Source: Actinoplanes siamensis
GTDB lineage: Bacteria; Actinomycetota; Actinomycetes; Mycobacteriales; Micromonosporaceae
Assembly (NCBI RefSeq): GCF_016862395.1
Contig: NZ_BOMW01000026.1
Location: 116,935 to 180,934 of the forward strand
DNA length: 64,000 bases
Direction: 5' to 3'
The position numbers were made by a program, and so were the translations under genes. Shown piece by piece: positions 25,764 through 33,693 of this stretch. The notes under the pieces were generated by a model. The model had not been told where the DNA came from. It worked only from the letters and a program-made list of their open reading frames with translations, and made no database searches. Position 1 is the first letter of the stretch. The number at the start of each line of letters is the position of its first letter.

Positions 25764-26810
25764 GTGCAGCATGTGACTGCGCGGCGACCATGGGTGGCCG
25801 TTCTCGCGCTGCTGGTCGCCGCATGCGGGATCGGCGGTGTCGCCACGCCGGCCGCCGCGGCTCCCCGGCCCCTCGCCGCCCCGGGGGAGTCCGGTGACGA
25901 CGGTGAGGGCGGTTCCAAGTCCCTGCTCGACAAACTCGACGAGGCCTCGAAAGGTTACGTCTCCGCCAAGGCCAAGTTGACGACGTCCAAGGATCAGCAG
26001 GTCAAGCTCGGCGCCGAGCTGAAGAAGCTGGACGCGGCGATCGGCCCGCAGCAGCAGGCGCTGAACAAGTACGCCGAGCAGGCCTACACGATGGGCCGCC
26101 TCGGCCCGCTGAGCGCGCTGCTCACCTCGGACACCTCGGCCGGCTTCCTGGACCGCGCCCAGCTGCTGAGCACCGTGGCCGAGCGGCAGAACCAGGCCAT
26201 CGCCGACCTGAGGACCACCCGGGACAACCAGCAGAAGGCCAAGACGGCCATCGACAAGACCGTCGCCGACCAGGAGAAGCTGGTCAAGGTGATGGCCAAC
26301 CGTAAGGCCCAGGCCGAGCAGGCGCTGAAGGAGGCGGACCAGGGCGACGACGCCGCCGACGACGCCGACTCGGGCAGCTCCGGCGGTGGCGGCGCGACCG
26401 CCGACAAGCCGTCCGGCAGCCTGGCCGGTGGCTGCAGCGTGGACGACCCGACCACCACGGGCTGCATCACCCCGCGCCTGTCGTTCGCGCTGAAGCAGGC
26501 GCAGAAGGACGGCTTCACCCGGTACGTCGCCTGCTTCCGGCACCAGAACAGCGGTGAGCATCCGAAGGGCCGGGCCTGTGACTTCGCCGCCGACAAGAGC
26601 GGCTTCGGCGGGGTGGCGACCGGGAGCAGCCGGACGTACGGCAACAACCTGGCGAACTACTTCATCAAGAACTCGGACACGCTCGGGGTGCTCTACGTCA
26701 TCTGGTTCAAACGGATCTGGCTGCCGAGCAGCGGCTGGAAGTCCTACAGCGGGGCGGGCGGCACTCCCTCGACGGACCACACGAACCACGTGCACCTCTC
26801 GGTGACCTGA
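25764..26810 (+). CDS. Secreted coiled-coil protein, paralogue of the divergent gene
   Basis: A 348-residue exported protein. A signal peptide (VTARRPWVAVLALLVAACGIGGVATPAAAAP) is followed by coiled coil (about residues 50-195), a Ser/Gly/Asp-rich linker and the same C-terminal domain as its neighbour, with EHPKGRACDFAAD, YVIWFKRIWLPS and TDHTNHVHLSV. Cysteines at CSVDDPTTTGCI match those of the paralogue. GTG 25764 follows GGAAGGAAA. The pair is divergent and each gene has its own c-di-AMP riboswitch, suggesting inverted duplication of gene plus leader. A role in cell-wall remodelling is inferred. Confidence 0.85.
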   Translation: MQHVTARRPWVAVLALLVAACGIGGVATPAAAAPRPLAAPGESGDDGEGGSKSLLDKLDEASKGYVSAKAKLTTSKDQQVKLGAELKKLDAAIGPQQQALNKYAEQAYTMGRLGPLSALLTSDTSAGFLDRAQLLSTVAERQNQAIADLRTTRDNQQKAKTAIDKTVADQEKLVKVMANRKAQAEQALKEADQGDDAADDADSGSSGGGGATADKPSGSLAGGCSVDDPTTTGCITPRLSFALKQAQKDGFTRYVACFRHQNSGEHPKGRACDFAADKSGFGGVATGSSRTYGNNLANYFIKNSDTLGVLYVIWFKRIWLPSSGWKSYSGAGGTPSTDHTNHVHLSVT

Positions 26811-26830
26811 CCGGCCGTACCAGCAAGAGG

Positions 26831-26859
26831 AAAGCCCGGGCCGAAGCGGCCCGGGCTTT
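26831..26859. terminator. Bidirectional terminator
   Basis: A 12-bp perfect stem, AAAGCCCGGGCC (26831-26842) with its complement (26848-26859), lies between the convergent secreted-protein gene and the ABC ATPase gene. It ends in TTTCTCC on the plus side. Confidence 0.85.
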
Positions 26860-26876
26860 CTCCTGTGGGTCCCCAC

Positions 26877-27650
26877 CTACTTCTTCATGTAGCTCTCGTA
26901 CTCCTTGAGCACGTCGGCGGTCGGGCCGTCCGCCCGGATCAGCCCGGACTCCAGCCAGATCGCTCGCTCGCAGGTGTCCCGGATGGACTGCTCGCTGTGG
27001 CTGACCAGGAACACCGTGCCGGCCTGGGCGCGCAGCTCGCGCACCCGGGCCTCGCTGCGGCGGCGGAACTTCGCGTCACCGGTGGCCAGCGCCTCGTCGA
27101 TGAGCAGCACGTCGTGCTGCTTCGCCGCGGCGATCGAGAAGCGCAGGCGGGCGGCCATGCCGGACGAGTACGTCCGCATCGGCAGCGAGGCGAAGTCGCC
27201 GCGCTCGTTGATTCCGGAGAAGTCGATGATCGCCTTCGTCCGTTCCTTGACCTCGCCCGGCGACATGCCCATGGCCAGGCAGCCCAGCTCGACGTTGCGC
27301 TCGCCGGACAGGTCGTTCATCAGGGCCGCGTTCACACCCAGGAGCGACGGCTGACCGGCCGCGTAGATCGCGCCCCGCTGCACCGGGAGCAGGCCGGCGA
27401 CCGCGCGCAGCAGCGTCGACTTGCCGGAACCGTTGCTGCCGATCAGACCGATCGCCTCGCCCTTGTAGGCCACGAAGCTGACGCCCTTGACCGCGTGCAC
27501 CTCGCGCACGTTCGCCGAGTTGGTCTTGGTCAGGAGCCGCTTGAAGGCGGAGAGCGGGCTGGCCTGGTTGGTCCCGATGGCGCCGACGATCTTGTAAATG
27601 ATGTGGGCGTCGTCGGCGATGACTGTCGGAACGCGCTCGTTGTCAGCCAC
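26877..27650 (-). CDS. Polysaccharide/teichoic acid ABC exporter ATPase
   Basis: A 257-residue ATPase of the TagH/Wzt branch, which drives export of lipid-linked wall polymers. An N-terminal segment VPTVIADDAHIIYKIVGAI and AVKGVSFVAYKGEAIGLIGSNGSGKSTLLRAVAGLLPVQRG carry Walker A; the signature is RTYSSGMAARLRFSIA, Walker B HDVLLIDEALATGD and the switch LVSHSEQS. There is no C-terminal carbohydrate-binding extension. GTG 27650 overlaps the permease stop by eight bases (GTGGCTGA), so the two genes are coupled. Confidence 0.9.
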   Translation of the reverse strand: MADNERVPTVIADDAHIIYKIVGAIGTNQASPLSAFKRLLTKTNSANVREVHAVKGVSFVAYKGEAIGLIGSNGSGKSTLLRAVAGLLPVQRGAIYAAGQPSLLGVNAALMNDLSGERNVELGCLAMGMSPGEVKERTKAIIDFSGINERGDFASLPMRTYSSGMAARLRFSIAAAKQHDVLLIDEALATGDAKFRRRSEARVRELRAQAGTVFLVSHSEQSIRDTCERAIWLESGLIRADGPTADVLKEYESYMKK

Positions 27651-28539
27651 GGCCGTAGCCTTTCTCTCCACGCCAGAAGTACAGGAAGCCGGCACCGCAC
27701 ACGACCACGGCCCAGATGACCGCCTCGGTCCAGAGCAGGCGGGGGCTGCCGGCCAGCGTGACGTTCTCCATCAGCGAGTGCCGGTACAGCTCCACGAAGA
27801 CCAGCATCGGGTTGGCCTCCACCAGGTGGAGCTTCCAGCCGTGCAGGTGGTCGGTGAACCGGGTGACCGGGTAGAGCACGGCCGACGCGTACATCCAGAA
27901 GCGCATGATGAACGGGATCAGCTGCTTGATGTCGCGCATCTTCGAGCCGAGCCGGGCGCCGCCCATGGCCATGCCCATGTTGAACATCGCCTGCAGCACC
28001 ATCGCCGGCAGGATCAGCAGCCACTGGAGGTTCACCGGCTCACCGGTGATCAGCACGATGATCAGCAGAACGCCCATCGCGGTGATGAAGTTGCGGATCT
28101 CGACCAGCGCGGCCGACAGCGGCAGGCTGGCACGCGGGAAGTGCAGCGCCCGGATCAGTCCCAGGTTGCCGGTGATCGAGTTGACGCCCTGCGACACCGT
28201 CGCCTGGGTGAAACCGAAGACGAAGACACCGATGCAGAGGTACGGAACGAAGTTCGTCGTGTTCGCCCCGGTGCCGATGATGACGCCGAAGATGATGTAG
28301 TAAACCAACGCGTTGATGGCCGGGGTCAGGACCTGCCACAGGGTGCCCAGGTTCGTGGTGCCCAGGGTGGACACGGTCTTCGCCTTGGCGTGCGCGGTGA
28401 TGAAGTGCCGGTAGCCCCACAACTGGCGGGCGTACTCCACCGGTCCGAGCAGCCGCCCGGATGAGGCCAGACCGTGCCGCGCGGCGAGCTCCTTGAGGGG
28501 TACGCCGGTAGCGGTATCGGCAACCGCTGTCTCTGGCAT
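27643..28539 (-). CDS. Polysaccharide ABC exporter permease (ABC-2 type)
   Basis: A 298-residue membrane protein of the Wzm/TagG type. After a cytoplasmic start (MPETAVADTATGVPLKELAARHGL) comes YARQLWGYRHFITAHAKAKTVSTLGTTNLGTLWQVLTPAINALVYYIIFGVII, the typical amphipathic lead-in and first helix, then five more helices ending FLYFWRGEKGYGRG. ATG 28539 has GGAG upstream and fits family length; an in-frame ATG at 28617 would add 26 residues. It forms an exporter with the ATPase gene downstream. The polymer exported is not visible. It is divergent from a TetR gene. Confidence 0.9.
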   Translation of the reverse strand: MPETAVADTATGVPLKELAARHGLASSGRLLGPVEYARQLWGYRHFITAHAKAKTVSTLGTTNLGTLWQVLTPAINALVYYIIFGVIIGTGANTTNFVPYLCIGVFVFGFTQATVSQGVNSITGNLGLIRALHFPRASLPLSAALVEIRNFITAMGVLLIIVLITGEPVNLQWLLILPAMVLQAMFNMGMAMGGARLGSKMRDIKQLIPFIMRFWMYASAVLYPVTRFTDHLHGWKLHLVEANPMLVFVELYRHSLMENVTLAGSPRLLWTEAVIWAVVVCGAGFLYFWRGEKGYGRG

Positions 28540-28708
28540 GGAGTTTTGCTCCGATCTCGTCGGCCGGTACGAGGCGGCGGACTCCGCTGCATTGCCTTCA
28601 GACACAGATAGCAGCATGACAGGCGCCCGCCGACGCCGATGGAACGGGTTCGTATCGACGTGGGAGGAACGGTAGCCGACGATGCGGCGGAACGCAACCG
28701 TTACGTCG

Positions 28709-28720
28709 TAGCGCTATAGT
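28709..28720 (+). promoter_or_regulatory. TetR promoter with small palindrome
   Basis: TATAGT (28715-28720) lies six bases before the GTG start and is an excellent -10 element for a leaderless mRNA. The 8-bp palindrome TAGCGCTA (28709-28716) overlaps it and could be an autoregulatory site. Confidence 0.55.
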
Positions 28721-28726
28721 TACCCG

Positions 28727-29332
28727 GTGGCGACAGTGAAGCGCGCACCGGCCGGAGCGGCGGTGCTCCGAAATGACATCACCGTGGCGATTCGTAACGC
28801 GGTCATGAGCGAACTCGCGGAAGTCGGTTACGGCCGGCTCTCCATCGAGGCCGTGGCCCGCCGTGCCGGGGTCGGCAAGACGGCGATCTACCGGCGGTGG
28901 AGCAACAAACTCGAGATGGTACTGGAGATCATCACCGATGTCGCCGGGCGCAAGGTGCCGGTTCCCGACACCGGCAGCTTCGCCAGCGACCTCGACCTGC
29001 TGATGATGATCGTCAGCCGGGCGTTGCAGCACCGTGTCGCCTCGCAGATCATCCCCGACCTGATGGCCGAGGCGGCCCGCAACCCGCAGATCGCCGAGAC
29101 GCTGCAACGGGTGCTGCGCATCCACCAGCAGTCGGTCGGGGAGAAGCTGGTCGGCCAGGCCGTCGCGCGCGGTGAGCTGCCCGAGGGCACCGACCCCGAC
29201 GTCGCTGTCGACCTGATCCTCGGCCCGCTGTACTGGCGGCTGGCCGTCTCCCGGCAACCGATCGACGACGACTACCTGGAGAAGCTGGCCGCCGCGGTGC
29301 TCGGATCGCTCAAGGGCGGCTCGGCTACGTAG
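28727..29332 (+). CDS. TetR family transcriptional regulator
   Basis: A 201-residue regulator. The DNA-binding domain is AIRNAVMSELAEVGYGRLSIEAVARRAGVGKTAIYRRWSNKLEMV (about residues 22-66), a textbook TetR helix-turn-helix; the rest is the helical ligand and dimer domain ending in AAAVLGSLKGG. GTG 28727 is six bases after TATAGT and has no ribosome site, so it is most likely leaderless. It is divergent from the polysaccharide exporter operon, which is a candidate target along with its own promoter. The ligand is unknown. Confidence 0.92.
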   Translation: MATVKRAPAGAAVLRNDITVAIRNAVMSELAEVGYGRLSIEAVARRAGVGKTAIYRRWSNKLEMVLEIITDVAGRKVPVPDTGSFASDLDLLMMIVSRALQHRVASQIIPDLMAEAARNPQIAETLQRVLRIHQQSVGEKLVGQAVARGELPEGTDPDVAVDLILGPLYWRLAVSRQPIDDDYLEKLAAAVLGSLKGGSAT

Positions 29333-29386
29333 AAGCAACTCAACATTTCCTGTCGCCGGCCGACGCGCGGGCCGAACGAGAGGGCC

Positions 29387-29755
29387 ATGCAATCCTCCAG
29401 CTCTCCACACGTCGACACCACAGTTCTGGACGCCGCCGCGATGCTCGCGATCGCCATGGGCCGCGCCTCGGAGACCGGCCTCGGGTCGGTCCCGCGGCCG
29501 CCCGAGGTGGTGACCGGTGCCGCCGTGGTGGGCGCCTGGCGTAGCCAGGACGGTTCGGTCACGCTGCAACTGCGCACCGACGGGACGTACGCCGGTGAGA
29601 TCGCCGGCCGTCGCAAGCGGCCGCGGGGGACGTACCGGGTCGACGGAGGCGCGGTGGTCCTGCAGGACGAGTCGTCCGGGTTGCGCACGCCGGTGACCGT
29701 GCTGCACGAGGGCGAGCTGGAGATGGCCGGGCATCGCCTGCTCCCGGCCGCCTGA
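29387..29755 (+). CDS. Atu4866-like domain protein
   Basis: A 122-residue protein. After a variable N-terminal 45 residues, the segment VGAWRSQDGSVTLQLRTDGTYAGEIAGRRKRPRGTYRVDGGAVVLQDESSG, ending in EGELEMAGHRLL, resembles the small beta-barrel Atu4866 family (GxW, LRxDGTY, GRxxxxxGTY, L/I-DxSG) as I remember it. The family's function is unclear. It follows the TetR gene by 54 bases and may be co-transcribed. Confidence 0.6.
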   Translation: MQSSSSPHVDTTVLDAAAMLAIAMGRASETGLGSVPRPPEVVTGAAVVGAWRSQDGSVTLQLRTDGTYAGEIAGRRKRPRGTYRVDGGAVVLQDESSGLRTPVTVLHEGELEMAGHRLLPAA

Positions 29756-29986
29756 GGACAGCGACCGGGAAGCATCGACGATGTGATCCGCATCTCGCTA
29801 TGTGCCGGCAAGGCCCCCCTGGTCCGTCTGTGGTGTTCGTCACTATCCGCGCGCCGCGGCAGCGATCCTGACGTATCGCGGTGACCTCGTGACGCCCCGT
29901 CGCGGGCTGGTCGTCGGCGCAGCCGCTAAGCCCGGCCGCGGAGGCCGCCGAATCTCAGGTGGGAAGCGGAGACGGGAGGGACCGGA

Positions 29987-30535
29987 GTGCGGCGGGTCGG
30001 AACCATGACGATGCTGGTGGCGCTGGTGCTGGCCGCCGGCGGCTGCGGCGGTGGCGAGACGGCCGAGACCGCCGCGGAACCCACCCCCGGCCAGACCTGG
30101 CAGCTGCTCAGCACCGGCAGCCCGTCGGCCAGCCCCACCCCGTCCGCGTTCGGTCCCCGGCCCCGGCCCAGCGCCGCGACCCTGTCCGCCTCGCCGGATC
30201 CGGGTTGCGCCAAGACCTTCACGCGGACCGAGGAGGTGCTGATCCCGATCGAGGTGACGCCGGTCCCGCGTGGCCTCAAGGTGGAGTGGCCCCGGCAGTA
30301 CGACTCGAACTACCGGGTCACCGCCGTACCGCAGGAGCTGGTCACCGGCGCCCAGCCGGAGCCGCCCTGGAAGGACGTCCCGGCCGGCACCGGTTGCACG
30401 ATCAGCACCACGATCACCGGGCTGATCCCGGGCGCGCCCTACGTCGTCTGGCTGGACGCGCCGAACACCGGTCACCGGACCGACGGCGCCCGGCACCTCT
30501 ACAGCGGACGCTCGGATGTCGTCTACCCGGGGTGA
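29987..30535 (+). CDS. Putative lipoprotein of unknown function
   Basis: A 182-residue exported protein. The N-terminus VRRVGTMTMLVALVLAAGGCGGGE is a lipoprotein signal with Cys after AGG, followed by a Pro/Ser/Thr-rich linker (TGSPSASPTPSAFGP) and a domain from about residue 72 with two cysteines (PGCAKTF, GTGCTIS) and a fibronectin-type edge TTITGLIPGAPYVVWL. GTG 29987 follows GGGAGGGA; an in-frame ATG lies at 30005. The 231 bases before it hold no recognisable element. I do not recognise the family. Confidence 0.65.
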   Translation: MRRVGTMTMLVALVLAAGGCGGGETAETAAEPTPGQTWQLLSTGSPSASPTPSAFGPRPRPSAATLSASPDPGCAKTFTRTEEVLIPIEVTPVPRGLKVEWPRQYDSNYRVTAVPQELVTGAQPEPPWKDVPAGTGCTISTTITGLIPGAPYVVWLDAPNTGHRTDGARHLYSGRSDVVYPG

Positions 30536-30607
30536 CCAGTGCTCGCCCGGCCGACCCTGCCGGGGCATCGGGAGACTGGGACCCAGGGCCCGCCAAGGCT
30601 CTGCCGG

Positions 30608-31012
30608 TCAGGCCGCCGCCGTGGTGGGCAGGCCGGCGTCCTTCCAGGCCTTGAAGCCGCCGGCCAGGTCGGTCGCGCGGTGCAGGCCGAGGTTCTGCAG
30701 GGCGGCCGCGGCCAGGCTGCTGGTGTAACCCTCCTGGCAGGTGATGATCACTGCCAGGTCGTAGTTGTCCGCGAACGGCAGGCGGGCGTCGCTGCGCGGG
30801 TCGAGGCGCCACTCCAGCACGTTGCGCTCGATGATCAGCGCGTCCGGGATCTCGCCGAACTCGGCGCGCTGGGCCGCCGGGCGGATGTCGATCAGGACGG
30901 CGCCGTCGCGGACCGCGGTGTCGGTCTCCAGCGGGCCCAGGCGGTTCAGGCGGGCTCGGGCCTCGTCCAGAATCTCGGCGATGCTCCGGGAGCCGGCGGG
31001 GGCCGCGGTCAC
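30608..31012 (-). CDS. Rhodanese domain protein
   Basis: A 134-residue single-domain sulfurtransferase. The domain runs from GAVLIDIRPAAQRAEFGEIPDALIIERNVLEWRLDP to the active-site loop AVIITCQEGYTSSLAAAALQNLG, with cysteine as the persulfide carrier, and ends LAGGFKAWKDAGLPT. The loop CQEGYTS differs from the common CRxGxRS form. Two overlapping GTG starts (31015 and 31012) touch the TGA of the upstream cysteine dioxygenase gene, so the genes are coupled. Together they suggest detoxification of excess cysteine and sulfide. Confidence 0.85.
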   Translation of the reverse strand: MTAAPAGSRSIAEILDEARARLNRLGPLETDTAVRDGAVLIDIRPAAQRAEFGEIPDALIIERNVLEWRLDPRSDARLPFADNYDLAVIITCQEGYTSSLAAAALQNLGLHRATDLAGGFKAWKDAGLPTTAAA

Positions 31013-31479
31013 CACTGGGCGCCGGCCTTGTCCACGGTGAGGACCTCCAGACCGGCCGGGCCGAGGCGGTACTTGGTCATCGCGGTCAGGGCCGGGCCGT
31101 AGACGTGCACGCTGATCGCCGGGTCGGTGCCGCGGTTGACGATGCGGTGGACGTGGTGTGTGCCGAACCGGCGGCCGGCGCCCTCGCCGAGGTCGCGCGT
31201 CACCACCCGGGGGGCCTCGGCCGGGCCATTGACGGTGTCCTCGGTGAGGGTGCCACTGAAGACGTGGAACGCGCCGGCCGAGCCGCCGTGGTCGTGCAGC
31301 TCGGTCTGCTGGCCGGGCAGCCAGGTGAGCAGCCAGACCTCGTGGTCGTCGGCGACCGCCAGCCGGTGATACCACCGCTGTACCGGGTCGAACCGCGGCG
31401 GCACCACCCACTCCTGGGGCGCGTTCGCGAATTGCCGGGCGATGGCGAGGTGGTCGAGGCGGAGGGCGGTGGCGGACAT
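31009..31479 (-). CDS. Cysteine dioxygenase
   Basis: A 156-residue cupin enzyme expected to oxidise cysteine to cysteine sulfinate with iron and O2. Metal-binding motifs are ELHDHGGSAGAFHVFSG (HxH...) and GTHHVHRIVNRG. EVWLLTWLPGQQTELHDHG is typical of bacterial cysteine dioxygenases. ATG 31479 has GAGGAGAAA at good spacing. It is the first gene of a two-gene operon with a rhodanese; a perfect palindrome lies just upstream. Confidence 0.9.
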   Translation of the reverse strand: MSATALRLDHLAIARQFANAPQEWVVPPRFDPVQRWYHRLAVADDHEVWLLTWLPGQQTELHDHGGSAGAFHVFSGTLTEDTVNGPAEAPRVVTRDLGEGAGRRFGTHHVHRIVNRGTDPAISVHVYGPALTAMTKYRLGPAGLEVLTVDKAGAQW

Positions 31480-31505
31480 GCGTTTCTCCTCGGGACGACA
31501 TACAT

Positions 31506-31526
31506 AACCTATCGGCAAGATAGGTT
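31506..31526. promoter_or_regulatory. Palindromic operator before cysteine dioxygenase operon
   Basis: AACCTATC (31506-31513) and GATAGGTT (31519-31526) form a perfect 8-bp inverted repeat with a 5-base centre, ending 27 bases before the dioxygenase start. This is the form of a dimeric repressor site. No regulator gene is adjacent, so the regulator acts from elsewhere. Confidence 0.65.
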
Positions 31527-31578
31527 TTACCACAGAAGTTGATCGCGTGGGGCGGTTTCCCGGATCCGGCACGTCCCC

Positions 31579-31610
31579 CGAAAGAGGCATAATGATCTTT
31601 GCCTCTTTCG
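31579..31610. repeat. Perfect 11-bp inverted repeat upstream of neprosin gene
   Basis: CGAAAGAGGCA (31579-31589) and its complement (31600-31610) flank ten bases. It lies in the 352-base divergent spacer, so it terminates no known gene. It may be an operator, a hairpin in a long leader or the end of an unannotated small RNA. The remaining spacer has a possible -10 TATATG at 31755. Confidence 0.5.
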
Positions 31611-31831
31611 TGACGTGGTGCGAACAATTGCCGTCCGCAATAGCGTGCGCACGCTGTGTCGAACAAAGTGGGCAGTGTGTCACCGGAATGGTCGACGGCC
31701 TCAGCCGTTACGGCAGAGTTCCTGGTCGGGACGTCTCTGGGCAATTGAGAAGGCTATATGGTGAGGTCGCCGCCGGGTCCTGGCGTGCTCTCCCCGCCGC
31801 AGCTCCCCTCCCGATGAACGAGGACGGACAC

Positions 31832-32932
31832 GTGTTGAAGTCACGCCGCGGTCTGCTCGCCGCAAGCCTTGCCGTCGCGGTGATCGGTGCGATCGGAGTC
31901 GTCTCCACGCTCCACGCGGGTGCCGAGCAGATCCCGGACGAGCCCGCGCCGGCCACCGCCGCCGCCCCCGCTCTCCGGCCCCCCGCCGAGCTGCCGTGGG
32001 GCGCCCGGCCGCAGCGGGTCAAGCGCGGCAAGGACGGGGCCACGAGCAAGGCCCTCAAGGTTGCCGGGCTCAGCGTCGCCGCGCCGGCCGAGGGTGACAG
32101 CGGGGCGCCCGCCGACGAGTACGCGCCGAAGGGGCGCAGCAACAAGTCGACGTTCCTGCGGACCGCGAAGACCAATGTGGTGCCGCCGGAGCCGTCGGCC
32201 GACCCGTCCGAATCCGCATCGGACTCCCCGTCGGCTTCGCCGTCCGCCTCCGCCTTCGCCTCGCCGGGCAGCTCCGGGCCGACGGTGAACTTCATCTACA
32301 ACGTCGGCTCGCAGGCCGCCGTCTCGGACGGCGCCTACGTCAACCTGACCATCAACAAGCCGAGGCTGGGCAAGCGGGACTACCACACGCTCGCCGAGCT
32401 GGCCGTGCAGTCCGCGGACGGCAACCAGATCGTCGAGGTCGGCTGGAACGTGGACCGCGTGGTCAACGGCGACGACGACCCGCACATGTTCGTCTACCAC
32501 TGGGTCAACCGCCAGACGTCCTGCTACAACGGCTGCGGCTTCGTGCAGTACAGCAGGACCGTGAAGCCCGGCGACACGCTCGCCGTCGACCAGCAGAAGC
32601 GGTTCGGCATCCAGTTCTACAACGACGCCTGGTGGGTGGCGTACGACACCGAGTGGGTCGGCTACTTCCCGGCCAAGCTCTGGGGCGACGTGTCGTTCAC
32701 CAAGACCGGCCTGGTCCAGGTCTTCGGCGAGGTCGCGGCGTCCTCCGAGAAGCCGTGCACCGAGATGGGCAACGGCAGGAACTCTGACGACACCACCTCG
32801 GCCCGGATCGGCAGCGTGGCGTACCTCAACGGCCCGACGCCGGACATCGTGGTGCGCACCACCAGCGACTACTACACCGTGGCGCAGCTGAGCACCCGGA
32901 CGTTCCGTTACGGCGGCCGCGGCGCCTGCTGA
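31832..32932 (+). CDS. Secreted neprosin-domain protein
   Basis: A 366-residue exported protein. The signal peptide is VLKSRRGLLAASLAVAVIGAIGVVSTLHAGA, followed by a Ser/Pro/Ala-rich linker (SADPSESASDSPSASPSAS) to about residue 150. The C-terminal domain has GWNVDRVVNGDDDPHMFVYHWVNRQTSCYNGCGF and FGIQFYNDAWWVAYDTEWVGYFPAKLW, characteristic of the neprosin (DUF239) domain; plant neprosin is a glutamic prolyl peptidase. GTG 31832 with GAGGA upstream is preferred; ATG 31814 is an alternative. Enzymatic activity is inferred from the fold only. Confidence 0.85.
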   Translation: MLKSRRGLLAASLAVAVIGAIGVVSTLHAGAEQIPDEPAPATAAAPALRPPAELPWGARPQRVKRGKDGATSKALKVAGLSVAAPAEGDSGAPADEYAPKGRSNKSTFLRTAKTNVVPPEPSADPSESASDSPSASPSASAFASPGSSGPTVNFIYNVGSQAAVSDGAYVNLTINKPRLGKRDYHTLAELAVQSADGNQIVEVGWNVDRVVNGDDDPHMFVYHWVNRQTSCYNGCGFVQYSRTVKPGDTLAVDQQKRFGIQFYNDAWWVAYDTEWVGYFPAKLWGDVSFTKTGLVQVFGEVAASSEKPCTEMGNGRNSDDTTSARIGSVAYLNGPTPDIVVRTTSDYYTVAQLSTRTFRYGGRGAC

Positions 32933-32940
32933 TCCGCACG

Positions 32941-33021
32941 GCTCGCGCCGCCTCTGTGGCTGGCGCCGGCTCGTCGCTCGCGCCGCCCCACCGGTTGCGC
33001 TGTCTTGCGGCTCGCGCCGCC
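32941..33021. repeat. Three copies of a 12-mer spaced 34-35 bases
   Basis: GCTCGCGCCGCC occurs exactly at 32941, 32976 and 33010 in the spacer after the neprosin gene, with diverged sequence between copies. Confidence 0.7.
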
Positions 33022-33029
33022 CGGCCGGT

Positions 33030-33061
33030 GATGCCCGGTCCCTCCTAAGAGGCCGGGCATC
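33030..33061 (+). terminator. Terminator before sigma factor gene
   Basis: GATGCCCGG (33030-33038) pairs with CCGGGCATC (33053-33061), with an inner CCTC/GAGG extension, and GATGTTTT follows. It probably ends the neprosin transcript. Confidence 0.7.
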
Positions 33062-33156
33062 GATGTTTTCCGGTTCGCCGCCCCCACCGTGAACCGATCC
33101 GCGTGCCACGATGTACATCCGGGTGGCCGGGCGGAACCCGATGGGAGCTGGCGCCG

Positions 33157-33693
33157 ATGAAGCGACGGGTGAGCCCCGACGAGCAACTGATGACCGCGCT
33201 CTACACGGAGCACTACGCAGTACTGATCAATTTCGTCTCGCGATACGTCTCCGATCGGCACAAGGCCGAGGATCTGGTGCAGGAGACGTTGCTGCGCGCC
33301 TGGAAGCACATCGACCACCTCGACCCGGAACCCGGGCGGACCAGGTCGTACCTGCTCACCATCGCGCGCAACGTGGTGACCAACGCGTGGCGGGCGGAAC
33401 AGCGCCGGCCCAGGTTGGTTTCCGACGAGACCGCGGTCAACTCCGTGCCGTCGGCGGACAATGTCGATCAGATGGTGGAGGGCTGGCTGGTCGCGGAAGC
33501 GCTGGAACGGCTCTCCCCGGAACACCGGGCGGTGATACAGGCCATGTATTACGAGGGGCAGAGCGTGGCCGACGCGGCACGACGGCTCTCGGTGCCGGAG
33601 GGCACGGTGAAATCGCGCGCCTACTACGCGGTGCGCGCGCTCCGGGCAGTCTTCGAGGAGATGGGCATGCTGCGGAGCGGGGGTGTGGCATGA
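33157..33693 (+). CDS. ECF RNA polymerase sigma factor
   Basis: A 178-residue group 4 sigma factor. Region 2 reads LYTEHYAVLINFVSRYVSDRHKAEDLVQETLLRAWKHIDHL and region 4 LEALERLSPEHRAVIQAMYYEGQSVADAARRLSVPEGTVKSRAYYAVRALRAVF in its typical order (first residues VAEALERLSPE). The set resembles the SigK/SigL-type sigmas paired with zinc-finger anti-sigmas. ATG 33157 is used; upstream in-frame extension is not conserved. The anti-sigma gene overlaps its stop as ATGA. Confidence 0.93.
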   Translation: MKRRVSPDEQLMTALYTEHYAVLINFVSRYVSDRHKAEDLVQETLLRAWKHIDHLDPEPGRTRSYLLTIARNVVTNAWRAEQRRPRLVSDETAVNSVPSADNVDQMVEGWLVAEALERLSPEHRAVIQAMYYEGQSVADAARRLSVPEGTVKSRAYYAVRALRAVFEEMGMLRSGGVA

